Positions 7,678 to 15,606 of a stretch of DNA of 46,992 nucleotides are shown here, one piece after another. A model generated the notes under the pieces. It was not told where the DNA came from and made no database searches. It worked only from the letters and a program-made list of their open reading frames with translations. How positions within the stretch are numbered: the stretch's first letter is position 1; each line of letters opens with the position of its first letter. Source of the DNA: a virus; IMG/VR virus record IMGVR_UViG_3300020172_001853, positions 1 to 46,992 of that record. One strand, 5' to 3'. Position numbers and translations under genes: made by a program.

Positions 7678-9124
7678 TTAATTCAGGAAACACTTTCCAA
7701 AAGTTTTCATTTCTAATATTATCTAGTTTTTCAATTTGTTTTTTAAATTCGTTAAATTCGTTTACCTGTGTAGTTGATTTAACAAATTCATCAATTTCGT
7801 TGTTAATAATTGGATTTTTAGTTTTTTTACCTTTTTGAAATTCTTCCCAGGTTGGCCAATCTGAACCTTTAAACGTTTCATATTCAGATTCGTGAATTTC
7901 AACTTCTTTATTAACAGTTAAAATAAAATTTAATAATGACTTATAACCGTTAGTGGCACGTTGAAGAGAATCTAAAGGTTCTAACCAATCTAAATGTTCT
8001 TTATATTTTGGTGCAATTACTTGTTCTTTAAATTGCTGTGGGAAAATATTTGCACGGTACCAGGCCGGGCTCTGACATAGGTTAATATTAAAATCTTTTG
8101 CTTCAATTAAACCCAGTTTGGTCCATTCTTTATGAAAATCTAAAACATGTAGTACATTCATTGCACTGACCGTGGCACTTACATAGAAGTCAACATGCGG
8201 AACTTCTTCGATCATGCGTTGTCGATTTTCCAATGTTTGCTGCCAGTTTGTACCTTTACGCATTAATTCAGCACGAGCGCCACTAGCATCTAGACTGGCA
8301 CCTACACTTACATTTTTAAAGTGTTTCCAATAGTCAAATACGTGCTTATCTTTGTATCTTAATTCGCTAAAATTTGTATTATATTGTATGCGAATATCTG
8401 TTTTACCGTGTTCAATTAATTTCTCTAATAGGAAATAATGTTCCTTCATTATTAAAGGCTCGCCGCCGGCAAAATAAACTTGTTCAAGATATGGAATGTG
8501 GGGGAGCATTTGCTCGAGCATGGCGTCTTCATCTCCGGCAGTATATTCAACTCTTAACATTTCGCGACCTAGTACATCGGGTTTACGGTCGTAAAGTTTG
8601 ACATGATCATTGAACCAATTACTACTAAAAATAGGACCACATGAGCGACAACTAAAATTACACAAATTGCTAAATCTTACATCCCAGTATCTGATTTTAA
8701 ATTCTGGATGAGTTCCATCTTCTAGCGTCTGATCTATTTCTGCAACATGATGCCCGTAATTTCTATTGGAGTCATTACGTAAACTAAAAAACCCACTATC
8801 TTCTTGCTCATAACATTTGGTACATTCCTTGCTGGGTTGATCAGTCAGCATGTTTATTCTAAGTGTTTTGTACGGAGTTTGATTCCAAACTTCTGCCATA
8901 GTATTTTTACGCAGATCTCCTAATGGATGCCAATAGTCTGACATACAACAAGGATAGGCACGGCCATCTGGAAAGGCATGCATATGAGTCCATGGCAACA
9001 TGCAAAAAGTTTTACTCTCTGTAAGTAATTGCCATTGTTTATCTGTTAATTGTTCTCGTTTGATAAAATATGGGCTACGTTCATTGTATACATAACCTTT
9101 GTTATAAAACTCTTTGACACTCAT
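7664..9124 (-). CDS. Radical SAM enzyme with N-terminal twitch domain, subtype CC (486 aa)
   Basis: The core motif CNFSCRSC (Cys155, Cys159, Cys162) and AGGEPL are clear. The auxiliary module reads FCMLPWTHMH (Cys41), YPCCMSD (Cys59, Cys60) and CTKCYEQEDSGF (Cys101, Cys104). The subtype-CC signature is the same as in the 404- and 431-aa proteins, but with a 33-residue N-terminal extension before the first Cys and an extra helical, Lys/Glu-rich C-terminus (about 420-486). FPDGRAYPCC followed by GDLRKNTMAEVWNQ resembles the SPASM signature of peptide-modifying radical SAM enzymes, where the region contacts the auxiliary cluster. It overlaps its neighbours by 4 nt upstream and 14 nt downstream. 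Whether it acts on a peptide or a small molecule cannot be decided. Confidence 0.93.
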   Translation of the reverse strand: MSVKEFYNKGYVYNERSPYFIKREQLTDKQWQLLTESKTFCMLPWTHMHAFPDGRAYPCCMSDYWHPLGDLRKNTMAEVWNQTPYKTLRINMLTDQPSKECTKCYEQEDSGFFSLRNDSNRNYGHHVAEIDQTLEDGTHPEFKIRYWDVRFSNLCNFSCRSCGPIFSSNWFNDHVKLYDRKPDVLGREMLRVEYTAGDEDAMLEQMLPHIPYLEQVYFAGGEPLIMKEHYFLLEKLIEHGKTDIRIQYNTNFSELRYKDKHVFDYWKHFKNVSVGASLDASGARAELMRKGTNWQQTLENRQRMIEEVPHVDFYVSATVSAMNVLHVLDFHKEWTKLGLIEAKDFNINLCQSPAWYRANIFPQQFKEQVIAPKYKEHLDWLEPLDSLQRATNGYKSLLNFILTVNKEVEIHESEYETFKGSDWPTWEEFQKGKKTKNPIINNEIDEFVKSTTQVNEFNEFKKQIEKLDNIRNENFWKVFPELNELA

Positions 9125-10473
9125 AAACTATTATACCAATCTTTTAATAAAGGAAATGTTTCTACAAAATTTTTATTGCGTCGTTGATCATATTGTGTGT
9201 AAAACTTTTTAAAATCTTGTTGTAGTGTTTTTTGTTCTGCTGCACCTGTATGTGGTGTTTTGACTATGTCAAGATAATCAATTAATCGTTGTATATGATT
9301 ACGTTCGTGTTCATGAAGCCATTCGTTGTTATTGGCCGCAAGCCATGTTTCTAAATTATTTTTGTGTCTTGTTCTATAATCGTCGGGTAATACCAATGGA
9401 CTTTGAAAACTAGGAAATCTTAATATATTTAAGGTAAAACTTGGAAAGTCTTGCCCATAACATTTTTTGCAATCAACTACAAAATCTAAAAACTCAGTTA
9501 GGCTTTCTAAGCATAAAGCATTGATAGTACACATTATGTGTAGACCGCGCAATTTGTTTCCGCTGAAATTATCACAGACTGTTTCTACAGTATAAGTCCA
9601 ATCGTCCCAGTTTAATCCGTCTCTAATGTACTCTGTATGAGCACCAATAGATTCATTACTAGTGTATAAGTCAATGGGTGAGTCTACACTGTCAAATAAA
9701 CGATCAAGATCAACTTGAGTTCCAAGATTAGAATTGATTGCCAGTCTAGTTTTACTCTTACCCTTGTTAGCTTTAAACCAATCAAGCAGTTGCCAAGTAT
9801 AACCTGACATAAGTGGTTCTCCGCCTGTAATTCTTAATTCGTCAAGCGTTCGATGGAGATCTGATTCCCACCATTCAAAGAAGGCTTCGGCGTATGGGTT
9901 ATTTTCACCAAATTTAAAAAGCTGCGAACTGTCATGGCTATGAGTAAAATGATTCCTACCGTCAGACACCAAGTCCACATAGGGCCCATTGTTATTGATG
10001 TCTTTGACCCAAGTACTACTGAATGCAGGATTGCAATAAGAGCAAGCAAACTGACAAGTACGGTCAAAACTGATTTCAAGAGTGCGAAGATTGACATCTT
10101 CTGAAGCCGGTGTTCTATATGCATGATTAAGATCCTCATCTGAATAGATTACTGTTTTATAAACTCTATCACTAATATTATCACGACCAATGTCCTCAAT
10201 CTTCCAACAATATTCGCAACCGGCTGGTCGTTCTCCTGATTGCATTTGTTGCCGTTCTTCTTTTTTCTTAGCGGTATTATGCAATGCTCGAGGATTTGCT
10301 TGCACATCTGCTACATCAACTCGATGTGGCAACGGATGATGGCAACTGGTAGTCATACCGCTACCTAACCATATGGTTGCGTTGTACCATTTTGCTCCGC
10401 AGAATGATTCTGACTTGATATCAATCACTCTACGTTTATATTCTAAATCTGTTTCGTTATTAATTTTGGGCAT
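9121..10473 (-). CDS. Radical SAM enzyme with N-terminal twitch domain, subtype CHH (450 aa)
   Basis: The core motif is CQFACSYC (Cys140, Cys144, Cys147), with TGGEPL further on. The N-terminal module differs from subtype CC: FCGAKWYNA (Cys25), then SCHHPLPH (Cys44, one Cys followed by two His instead of CC), an ALHNTAKKKEER element, and ERPAGCEYCWKIEDIGR (Cys86, Cys89). The same signature occurs in the 462-aa gene just upstream, so the two form a distinct subfamily. The start overlaps that gene by 14 nt, and the stop overlaps the next by 4 nt. The FKANKGKSKTRLAINSNLGT barrel strand and a Gly-poor C-terminal helical region follow the usual radical SAM layout. The altered cluster ligands suggest different cluster coordination or substrate from the CC members. 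The reaction is unknown. Confidence 0.92.
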   Translation of the reverse strand: MPKINNETDLEYKRRVIDIKSESFCGAKWYNATIWLGSGMTTSCHHPLPHRVDVADVQANPRALHNTAKKKEERQQMQSGERPAGCEYCWKIEDIGRDNISDRVYKTVIYSDEDLNHAYRTPASEDVNLRTLEISFDRTCQFACSYCNPAFSSTWVKDINNNGPYVDLVSDGRNHFTHSHDSSQLFKFGENNPYAEAFFEWWESDLHRTLDELRITGGEPLMSGYTWQLLDWFKANKGKSKTRLAINSNLGTQVDLDRLFDSVDSPIDLYTSNESIGAHTEYIRDGLNWDDWTYTVETVCDNFSGNKLRGLHIMCTINALCLESLTEFLDFVVDCKKCYGQDFPSFTLNILRFPSFQSPLVLPDDYRTRHKNNLETWLAANNNEWLHEHERNHIQRLIDYLDIVKTPHTGAAEQKTLQQDFKKFYTQYDQRRNKNFVETFPLLKDWYNSL

Positions 10474-11848
10474 GATATCTACATTCGTCCCAGAATTCTC
10501 GCATTTCCGGAAATGTTTTTATAAAATCTGTGCTGCGTCGTTTATCGTGCTCATTAAAGAATCTATAAAAATCAGCACGTTGCATTATAACATATTCTTG
10601 ATCTAATTTGCTACCTTCTTGCATCCAATCCAAAACTCGTTGCATTCTTTGTACTTCGTAATCTTTGAATCCCTGAAATGGACGCTCAGGTGTTTCCAAA
10701 TTGGCTCGCATCCAATTGACAACATCCTGTAATCTCTTGGCATACACAGGCGGAAGTATCTGTAAACTTTGCCAGGTGGGCTGTCTAAGTATAGGAGTAT
10801 CAAACCACACACGTTGATATGTTGTGCTATGAGAGCTTCTCATATCCAGTATTGATTGCAGCAGTTTTTTTAATCCTAAAATATTCAAATTGTTCATCGT
10901 AATAATAAAAGTTAAACTATTACGATAAGGAATTTCTTGCAAGAATGCTTGGGAACGACTAATACATTTATGAAAATCTAATCCGTGTCTTAGGTATGTG
11001 GCATGTTCGGCGATGCCTGAGTCTAAGCTAACATACTGCATAAAATGTTCAATATTGGTATTACATAACTTTTTTACATAATCAAGATATTTTGTCCATA
11101 ATGTTGTATCAACACTGAAATTGCTGGTCACATCAATGTGCAACTCCGGATTAGGAAAAGACAACACATAATCAAACACCTTATATGTATTCTTATCCAT
11201 TAACGGTTCCCCGCCGGTCATTCTAAAATGTTTTAGTCTTGGATATAGACTGGGCCACCACTCCCAGAATGCATCAACATAAGGGTTATCTTCTCGAACC
11301 GGAATAGGTCGTCTGCGACCGCTAAAATGGGAAGCATCGTTATGAGTAGTGCTAGTGGGATATCCTCCAAAACGTCCCACTTCATCAGCCCAGCTACTAC
11401 TAAACTGGGGACTACAATAGGAACACTTGAGATTGCAAGCATGATTAAAATTGACCTCCACATAGGAAGGAATAAAATCTCTATCACCAGCATCATGATT
11501 GTTAGCAATCTCTGCAAAGTGTTCTGCTGCCCATGGTTCCCCGGATCTATAATGTCTATCACTTAAATTTCCTAAATCTTCTTGTGTCCAACAATAACTA
11601 CATTCTTGTGGTCGTTCATTACGCAACATGATCTTGCGTTGTTCTTTTTTATGCGGAGTATTGTGTAATGCACTGGGATTATCCTTTAATAAAGAGGCAT
11701 CAATTTCATGCAGGGGTGGGTGATAACAACTGTTATTCAACCCAGTAGGCAAATGCAAACTAACCTGTTGCCATTTAGCTAAACACAACCCTTCGCCTAG
11801 CTTTGCTTTCATTTCTTCTGCAGAAGATAAAAATTTACTTTTTTCCAT
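10460..11848 (-). CDS. Radical SAM enzyme with N-terminal twitch domain, subtype CYH/CHH (462 aa)
   Basis: The core motif is CNLKCSYC (Cys138, Cys142, Cys145), followed by MTGGEPL. The auxiliary module has LCLAKWQQ (Cys22), SCYHPPLHEID (Cys41 then Tyr-His), ALHNTPHKKEQRKIM and ERPQECSYCWTQEDLG (Cys83, Cys86). It is the closest relative of the 450-aa protein in the window; the HNTxxKKExR and ERPxxCxYCW elements are shared at the same spacing. It is the first of four consecutive twitch radical SAM genes and overlaps the 152-aa gene by 14 nt. The barrel strand VTSNFSVDTT and the YVSLDSGIAEHATYLRHGLDF segment correspond to the substrate-side loops seen in the paralogues. Substrate unknown. Confidence 0.92.
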   Translation of the reverse strand: MEKSKFLSSAEEMKAKLGEGLCLAKWQQVSLHLPTGLNNSCYHPPLHEIDASLLKDNPSALHNTPHKKEQRKIMLRNERPQECSYCWTQEDLGNLSDRHYRSGEPWAAEHFAEIANNHDAGDRDFIPSYVEVNFNHACNLKCSYCSPQFSSSWADEVGRFGGYPTSTTHNDASHFSGRRRPIPVREDNPYVDAFWEWWPSLYPRLKHFRMTGGEPLMDKNTYKVFDYVLSFPNPELHIDVTSNFSVDTTLWTKYLDYVKKLCNTNIEHFMQYVSLDSGIAEHATYLRHGLDFHKCISRSQAFLQEIPYRNSLTFIITMNNLNILGLKKLLQSILDMRSSHSTTYQRVWFDTPILRQPTWQSLQILPPVYAKRLQDVVNWMRANLETPERPFQGFKDYEVQRMQRVLDWMQEGSKLDQEYVIMQRADFYRFFNEHDKRRSTDFIKTFPEMREFWDECRYHAQN

Positions 11849-12293
11849 CTTGCCATTCTAATCGATTTACGTCAAATTGATTGCCTAATTCTAACATATA
11901 ACTCATCGGAGATGCTCTAGAAAAGTTTATTTTGATACAACCATTAAATCCCCAATAATTTTCATGCGTAATTGTATTGCTTCCGTCTCTTGTACAATGG
12001 AATAATTTATCAATCATATCAATGTGTACTGCAAATCCATTTATTAATATTCCGGTGATTTCAACAGCCTTGTCTGCAATCACCTTGCCTTTGTTATTAA
12101 AAATTGTATCTCCGTTTTTTTTGTTTGACGCATAAATGGTTATCACTGATGGCCAGTTCGTTGTAAAATTAATTTGCCCTGGTCCTTGTATAAAATTATC
12201 CTGTTCATACAACAACAGGTCTTCATTGTAAATTTTTAAAATCATAGACCCATTAGTATTTTGGACGTTTGTTAAAAAAGTTATTGCAACCAT
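11835..12293 (-). CDS. Small beta-rich protein of unknown function (152 aa)
   Basis: I do not recognise a named family. The sequence alternates short hydrophobic strands and polar turns (ITFLTNVQN, MILKIYNEDLLLYE, INFTTNWPSVITIYASNK, AVEITGILINGFAVHIDMID, YWGFNGCIKINFS), typical of a beta-sandwich. It resembles small carbohydrate-binding-module-like domains in general character, but I can see no diagnostic motif. There is no signal peptide. It has two Cys (in HCTRD and NGCIK) that are not in a cluster motif. It lies between the B12-type radical SAM gene (TAATG overlap of 1 nt) and the first twitch radical SAM gene (14-nt overlap), so it is translated with them. A substrate-binding or carrier role for the radical SAM enzymes is possible but is only inference. 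Confidence 0.7.
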   Translation of the reverse strand: MVAITFLTNVQNTNGSMILKIYNEDLLLYEQDNFIQGPGQINFTTNWPSVITIYASNKKNGDTIFNNKGKVIADKAVEITGILINGFAVHIDMIDKLFHCTRDGSNTITHENYWGFNGCIKINFSRASPMSYMLELGNQFDVNRLEWQDGKK

Positions 12294-13702
12294 TAGAGTA
12301 AAATTTCCTGCTTGGCGGCTTTAAACGTTGTGCCATCGCCTGTATCATACGAAAATCTAAGTTTAAACAATAATTTAGTCAATGCGTCGTGATAATCTAA
12401 TCTATCCTGTGTAGACACATGCGTGGTATTTGAAATCCAAAAAGTAGGAATTTCTCCTTGTGTGATATTGTAATCTTTTTTCTTTCTATCTAATTCTGTA
12501 TTTGGCAGAATTGAAGCAAGACTAAAAACAACACTCTTAACCGGAAATTTTGCATAATGCTTTCTGTCTTCAAACCATTTTTTTGTAAATTCAAAATCTT
12601 GTTTTGTTTCTGTTGGATATCCAACAATTAATAATAAAATTAAAGGAACAGAAAATTCTTTGGCCATCGCTAGATGATGATCAATGTCCTCATTGGTAAA
12701 TTTTTTACCTAAATTAATTCTAACTTTTTCTATTACACTTTCTATACCTAGTTGTAAAGTTCCGTTGCTTTGTTTGATCTTTTGCCATAGAGCCCTAGGA
12801 TGTTGATCTTTATTTCTAACTATGAAATATCCGTCCCAGGATATCTTGGACTTAGCATTAATATTGTATTCGCAAATATAGTCTAGTAGTTTAGAAAATT
12901 CTTTCATATTGCCGTTTGTTAAACTATTGTAAAAGAAAAATTTTGTAATTTTGTGTTTTTCAATTTGATACAGCATCTCTGCAAAAATATTTTCAGCGGT
13001 ACGATATTGATATTTTTTCCAATGTTCAATTATATCACAAAATTCACAAGTTCTTACACAACCTCTACTATCACAAATTGGAATCCCGCTCTCTGCATAT
13101 TGACTAAAATTATAGTCATCAAAATTTGGATATGAAAGTTCGTTTAAGTTAGTTATTTGTTGCCATACCGAAGAATTAATACCTGGGTAAGTTAAATTTC
13201 CCTTCAAATACTCTACCAAACTATATTCACCATCTCCATTAATATAATCATCAATTAATTTTCTTGATTTTAGTAATTCAGCATAACCAATACTTGACTC
13301 GGCAATAAAATTTTTTATACCACTGCCTCCAATTACAATTTTTAAATTTGGTGCAACAAATCTAAGATGATAGCATAACCAGATAGTAAAAAATTGATTG
13401 TCCTGTGTGAGCAATGACAGGGCAAGAACTTTAGGGTCAAACGAAAGAATTCGATTTGAACAAAACTCAATAAGATTTTCTATTTCAAGAGACGCTTGAT
13501 TTGAAATTTCTTGGAATAGTAAAAAATTTTCTAATTCTTTCTTAAATTGACTTTTTTTTATAAAGTTGTTTACTTCATTATTTAGATCGATGGCCACGGC
13601 ATTAAATCCAGCTGCCATGGCTGATGATTTAAGCACTGCTGGTGCCAAAGTTGGCCTTGAACTTAACGTTCCCGGAGCCGAACAGATAAGAACGTCGATC
13701 AT
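12293..13702 (-). CDS. B12-binding-type radical SAM enzyme (469 aa)
   Basis: The N-terminal about 130 residues form a Rossmann-like fold: MIDVLICSAPG, then KVLALSLLT and LKIVIGGSG, which match a cobalamin-binding domain followed by the GG of the base-binding loop. The DxHxxG His motif is not visible, which is common in base-off/His-off members. The radical SAM motif is CVRTCEFC at Cys215, Cys219, Cys222, preceded by PICDSRGC. Later elements FNAEMLYQIEKHKI-like helix, ISWDGYFIVRN, LQLGIES and LLLIVGYPTET fit the TIM-barrel core of this superfamily, and TQGEIPTFWISN lies near the C-terminus. Known members methylate unactivated carbons or phosphorus, or rearrange carbon skeletons. The start overlaps the 2OG-oxygenase-like gene by an ATGA. 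It is not a paralogue of the five twitch enzymes. Confidence 0.9.
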   Translation of the reverse strand: MIDVLICSAPGTLSSRPTLAPAVLKSSAMAAGFNAVAIDLNNEVNNFIKKSQFKKELENFLLFQEISNQASLEIENLIEFCSNRILSFDPKVLALSLLTQDNQFFTIWLCYHLRFVAPNLKIVIGGSGIKNFIAESSIGYAELLKSRKLIDDYINGDGEYSLVEYLKGNLTYPGINSSVWQQITNLNELSYPNFDDYNFSQYAESGIPICDSRGCVRTCEFCDIIEHWKKYQYRTAENIFAEMLYQIEKHKITKFFFYNSLTNGNMKEFSKLLDYICEYNINAKSKISWDGYFIVRNKDQHPRALWQKIKQSNGTLQLGIESVIEKVRINLGKKFTNEDIDHHLAMAKEFSVPLILLLIVGYPTETKQDFEFTKKWFEDRKHYAKFPVKSVVFSLASILPNTELDRKKKDYNITQGEIPTFWISNTTHVSTQDRLDYHDALTKLLFKLRFSYDTGDGTTFKAAKQEILL

Positions 13703-14319
13703 GCCATAAACAAAATTAAAAAAGTCTTTACTTTACCTGATTTATAAAAATTATTACTTATGTGCCATTGGTTGCGATCCCAAGTAAATATATCACCTAA
13801 CTGCCATTGATAATCTATTGCTACTTTTAAAAAATTGATATCATTGAAATTTTTGTCGTGGTCAAAATCTTCTAATAATAAATGATTCTTTTCTGTTCGA
13901 TGAAGTCTGATATCTTGCGGCGTGGGATTATGATCTGACCATGCTTCAAATGCTACTGTACGAAATTCTGGTCCTTCCACTAATGGAATTAACACGGCTT
14001 TGTTTAACTTGATTAGCCCTTGGTCAAATAACATACAATCTGAATATGCTGTATGCTGAGTTCTACTATCCACATGAATAATGTAAGGCTTTTTACTTGA
14101 TTTGTAGGACCCGGTACTAAATTCATGATTGGGTCCTACAACAATATCCATGTATGGTTTTAGTACCTTAAAAATAAAAGAATCCGGAATATGATATTCT
14201 AGATTCTTATTGATTATTCCTTTTTCTGTATTCTGTTCATCCTGTGATTGATAGAAATCAATTATAGAATTAATATCATTTAATGATATTAAATTTTTAA
14301 ATACCTTAGCAGTAGACAT
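13699..14319 (-). CDS. 2-oxoglutarate/Fe(II) oxygenase-like protein (206 aa)
   Basis: The start is taken as ATG 14319. A GTG at 14328 would add three residues but lies across the stop of the upstream gene; the ATG follows that stop by 2 nt and has AAGGGTGG upstream. The product is a double-stranded beta-helix candidate: IIHVDSRTQH supplies the HxD pair (His82, Asp84), VLIPLVEGPEFRTVAFEAW (109-127) is the central strand pair typical of phage 2OG oxygenases, and GDIFTWDRNQWHISNNF carries the distal His186. Lys196/Lys198, or the Arg182 nearby, would be the 2OG anchor. Similar proteins in marine phages are annotated as 2OG-Fe(II) oxygenases. The role is probably hydroxylation of a sugar, lipid or residue of the island product. 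Its ATGA overlap couples it to the B12-type radical SAM gene. Confidence 0.82.
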   Translation of the reverse strand: MSTAKVFKNLISLNDINSIIDFYQSQDEQNTEKGIINKNLEYHIPDSFIFKVLKPYMDIVVGPNHEFSTGSYKSSKKPYIIHVDSRTQHTAYSDCMLFDQGLIKLNKAVLIPLVEGPEFRTVAFEAWSDHNPTPQDIRLHRTEKNHLLLEDFDHDKNFNDINFLKVAIDYQWQLGDIFTWDRNQWHISNNFYKSGKVKTFLILFMA

Positions 14320-14321
14320 TT

Positions 14322-15251
14322 TTACCACCCTTCAATTCTGCGAATAACATCTATTTCGGTCATCATGATTTCACTGTTGCGTTGTCCTGTGCTGTAATGA
14401 TGTTTAAAAAACTTGCTTTGTTCTGGAGTATAAGAAACAATTGGTAAACCAAGTCTTGTTTTCAAAGCATTTTCGATTCTTTCACAACTTTCCTCAGGGT
14501 TCTCTTTACTAAAACTATTCCATAACATTTCAAGTGTATCAAAGTCTTGAACGTGATGATGATCCCACCCTTCTATCATAATCATATAAGTTCCCAGTCT
14601 TGCACCGTACATGGCCCAATAGCCGTTTTCCACATCAGCACCTACACTTTGCCATATACACAGGTGATCGTAATTACGATTATTCACTCGTTCTTCAAAT
14701 TCCGCTAGTGTGGGTTTGTGTCCACGATCCAGGCACATTTTAACACCTTCTCTAAATCCTGCTCGCCATGCTTGCTTGGCGCTACCGTTAGGATATGTAG
14801 TACTATAACAATTATGCATTGCCGTATACTTTGGATCAAAACAAAATTCAACAGCGGTTTCTTCATCACCAAGACTGGCTTCATGCGTTCGCATATTCAT
14901 TACAAAGTCCTTGGTCCAGCAACTTAATCCACCGTTGCCATATCTAAGACCGTTAATTACATTGCGGGCTTTCCATCTAAAAACATGGTCGTGATTCTTT
15001 TCATTAAGCGATAATTGTAAGTTAAAGAATTCTGGATCCGGAATATTGTCTCCATCAATGAGTACAAAACGGTCTGTGTCGCTGGCAGCGGCGGCTGATT
15101 TATGAGCAGCATCAGACCCTTTAACGCCATCAACTCTCTTTGCCCATGGCACCATGTTTTGAATCTTGATCCAAAATTCTTCTTTCTTAGGTTCATCATA
15201 TGTTAAAAAAATACAGTCTAGATCTGCTACATCAACTATTTGTTCGGTCAT
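14322..15251 (-). CDS. Glycosyltransferase-like protein, GT-A fold, DxD motif (309 aa)
   Basis: The first 70 residues are a GT-A-type nucleotide-sugar-binding region: CIFLTYDEP, then KRVDGVKGSDAAHK and RFVLIDGDNIPDPEFF, where Asp66-Gly-Asp68 is the metal-binding DxD. RWKARNVINGLRYGNGGLSCW and an acceptor-side segment with EASLGDEETAVEFCFDPKY (around 130) follow, again like phage GTs of this class. The C-terminal part (about 200-309) is helical and rich in His and Trp, not recognisable. There is no membrane segment. It follows the 124-aa gene with a 20-nt overlap and precedes the 2OG oxygenase-like gene. Glycosyltransferase assignment is probable; donor and acceptor are unknown. Confidence 0.72.
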   Translation of the reverse strand: MTEQIVDVADLDCIFLTYDEPKKEEFWIKIQNMVPWAKRVDGVKGSDAAHKSAAAASDTDRFVLIDGDNIPDPEFFNLQLSLNEKNHDHVFRWKARNVINGLRYGNGGLSCWTKDFVMNMRTHEASLGDEETAVEFCFDPKYTAMHNCYSTTYPNGSAKQAWRAGFREGVKMCLDRGHKPTLAEFEERVNNRNYDHLCIWQSVGADVENGYWAMYGARLGTYMIMIEGWDHHHVQDFDTLEMLWNSFSKENPEESCERIENALKTRLGLPIVSYTPEQSKFFKHHYSTGQRNSEIMMTEIDVIRRIEGW

Positions 15252-15606
15252 AATATTCTATTTCTAAATATTCTTCATTAAGGCCTAGTGCCACTGCTGC
15301 CATTCCTTTTACTACAGGTTGTCCTTGTGTTGATTTTTTTAATCTCACTTGATCATATTTTTTTATGTCTAGTGTAATTAGTTTTTTATCTACTACACGT
15401 AGCAAAAGTGTATTGGCTTTATGAAACAAATCTGGGTGATCAACCACGATGTAATTGTCTCCTGCTGGATGATCAAACTCGCTAAATGCTGTAACTAGTC
15501 CATTTTCATCATAATAAATTCTATACTCTTTAACTATAGGCAATCGTTTACGATCTTGTTCTTCAACTAGTTTTAAAGCTTTATAAAACTCTTCCATTGC
15601 GTTCAT
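15232..15606 (-). CDS. Small protein of unknown function (124 aa)
   Basis: A soluble, acidic-to-neutral protein with no recognised domain. Its N-terminus is helical (MEEFYKALKLVEEQDRKRL), the middle is strand-rich (EYRIYYDENGLVTAFSEF, DNYIVVDHPDLFHK, LLLRVVDKKLITLD), and the C-terminus ends EYLEIEYYDR. Similar short open frames lie next to glycosyltransferase-like genes in marine T4-like phages, as far as I recall, and are left as hypothetical. It overlaps the paralogous GT gene upstream by 26 nt and the GT gene downstream by 20 nt, so it is translated between two glycosyltransferases and may be an accessory factor for them. I would not assign a function. Confidence 0.72.
   Translation of the reverse strand: MNAMEEFYKALKLVEEQDRKRLPIVKEYRIYYDENGLVTAFSEFDHPAGDNYIVVDHPDLFHKANTLLLRVVDKKLITLDIKKYDQVRLKKSTQGQPVVKGMAAVALGLNEEYLEIEYYDRTNS

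Noticed and set aside
9834-10139. Minus-strand frame of 101 codons overlapping a radical SAM gene
   Set aside because: A different frame within the 450-aa radical SAM gene, with no plausible domain; a chance hydrophobic frame, not a membrane protein.
11233-11562. Minus-strand frame of 109 codons overlapping a radical SAM gene
   Set aside because: A shifted frame inside the 462-aa radical SAM gene. Its hydrophobic stretches mirror the real protein's codons.
14320-14328. GTG start for the 2OG oxygenase-like gene at 14328
   Set aside because: It adds only three residues and spans the stop codon of the preceding gene. The ATG at 14319 has the better spacing.
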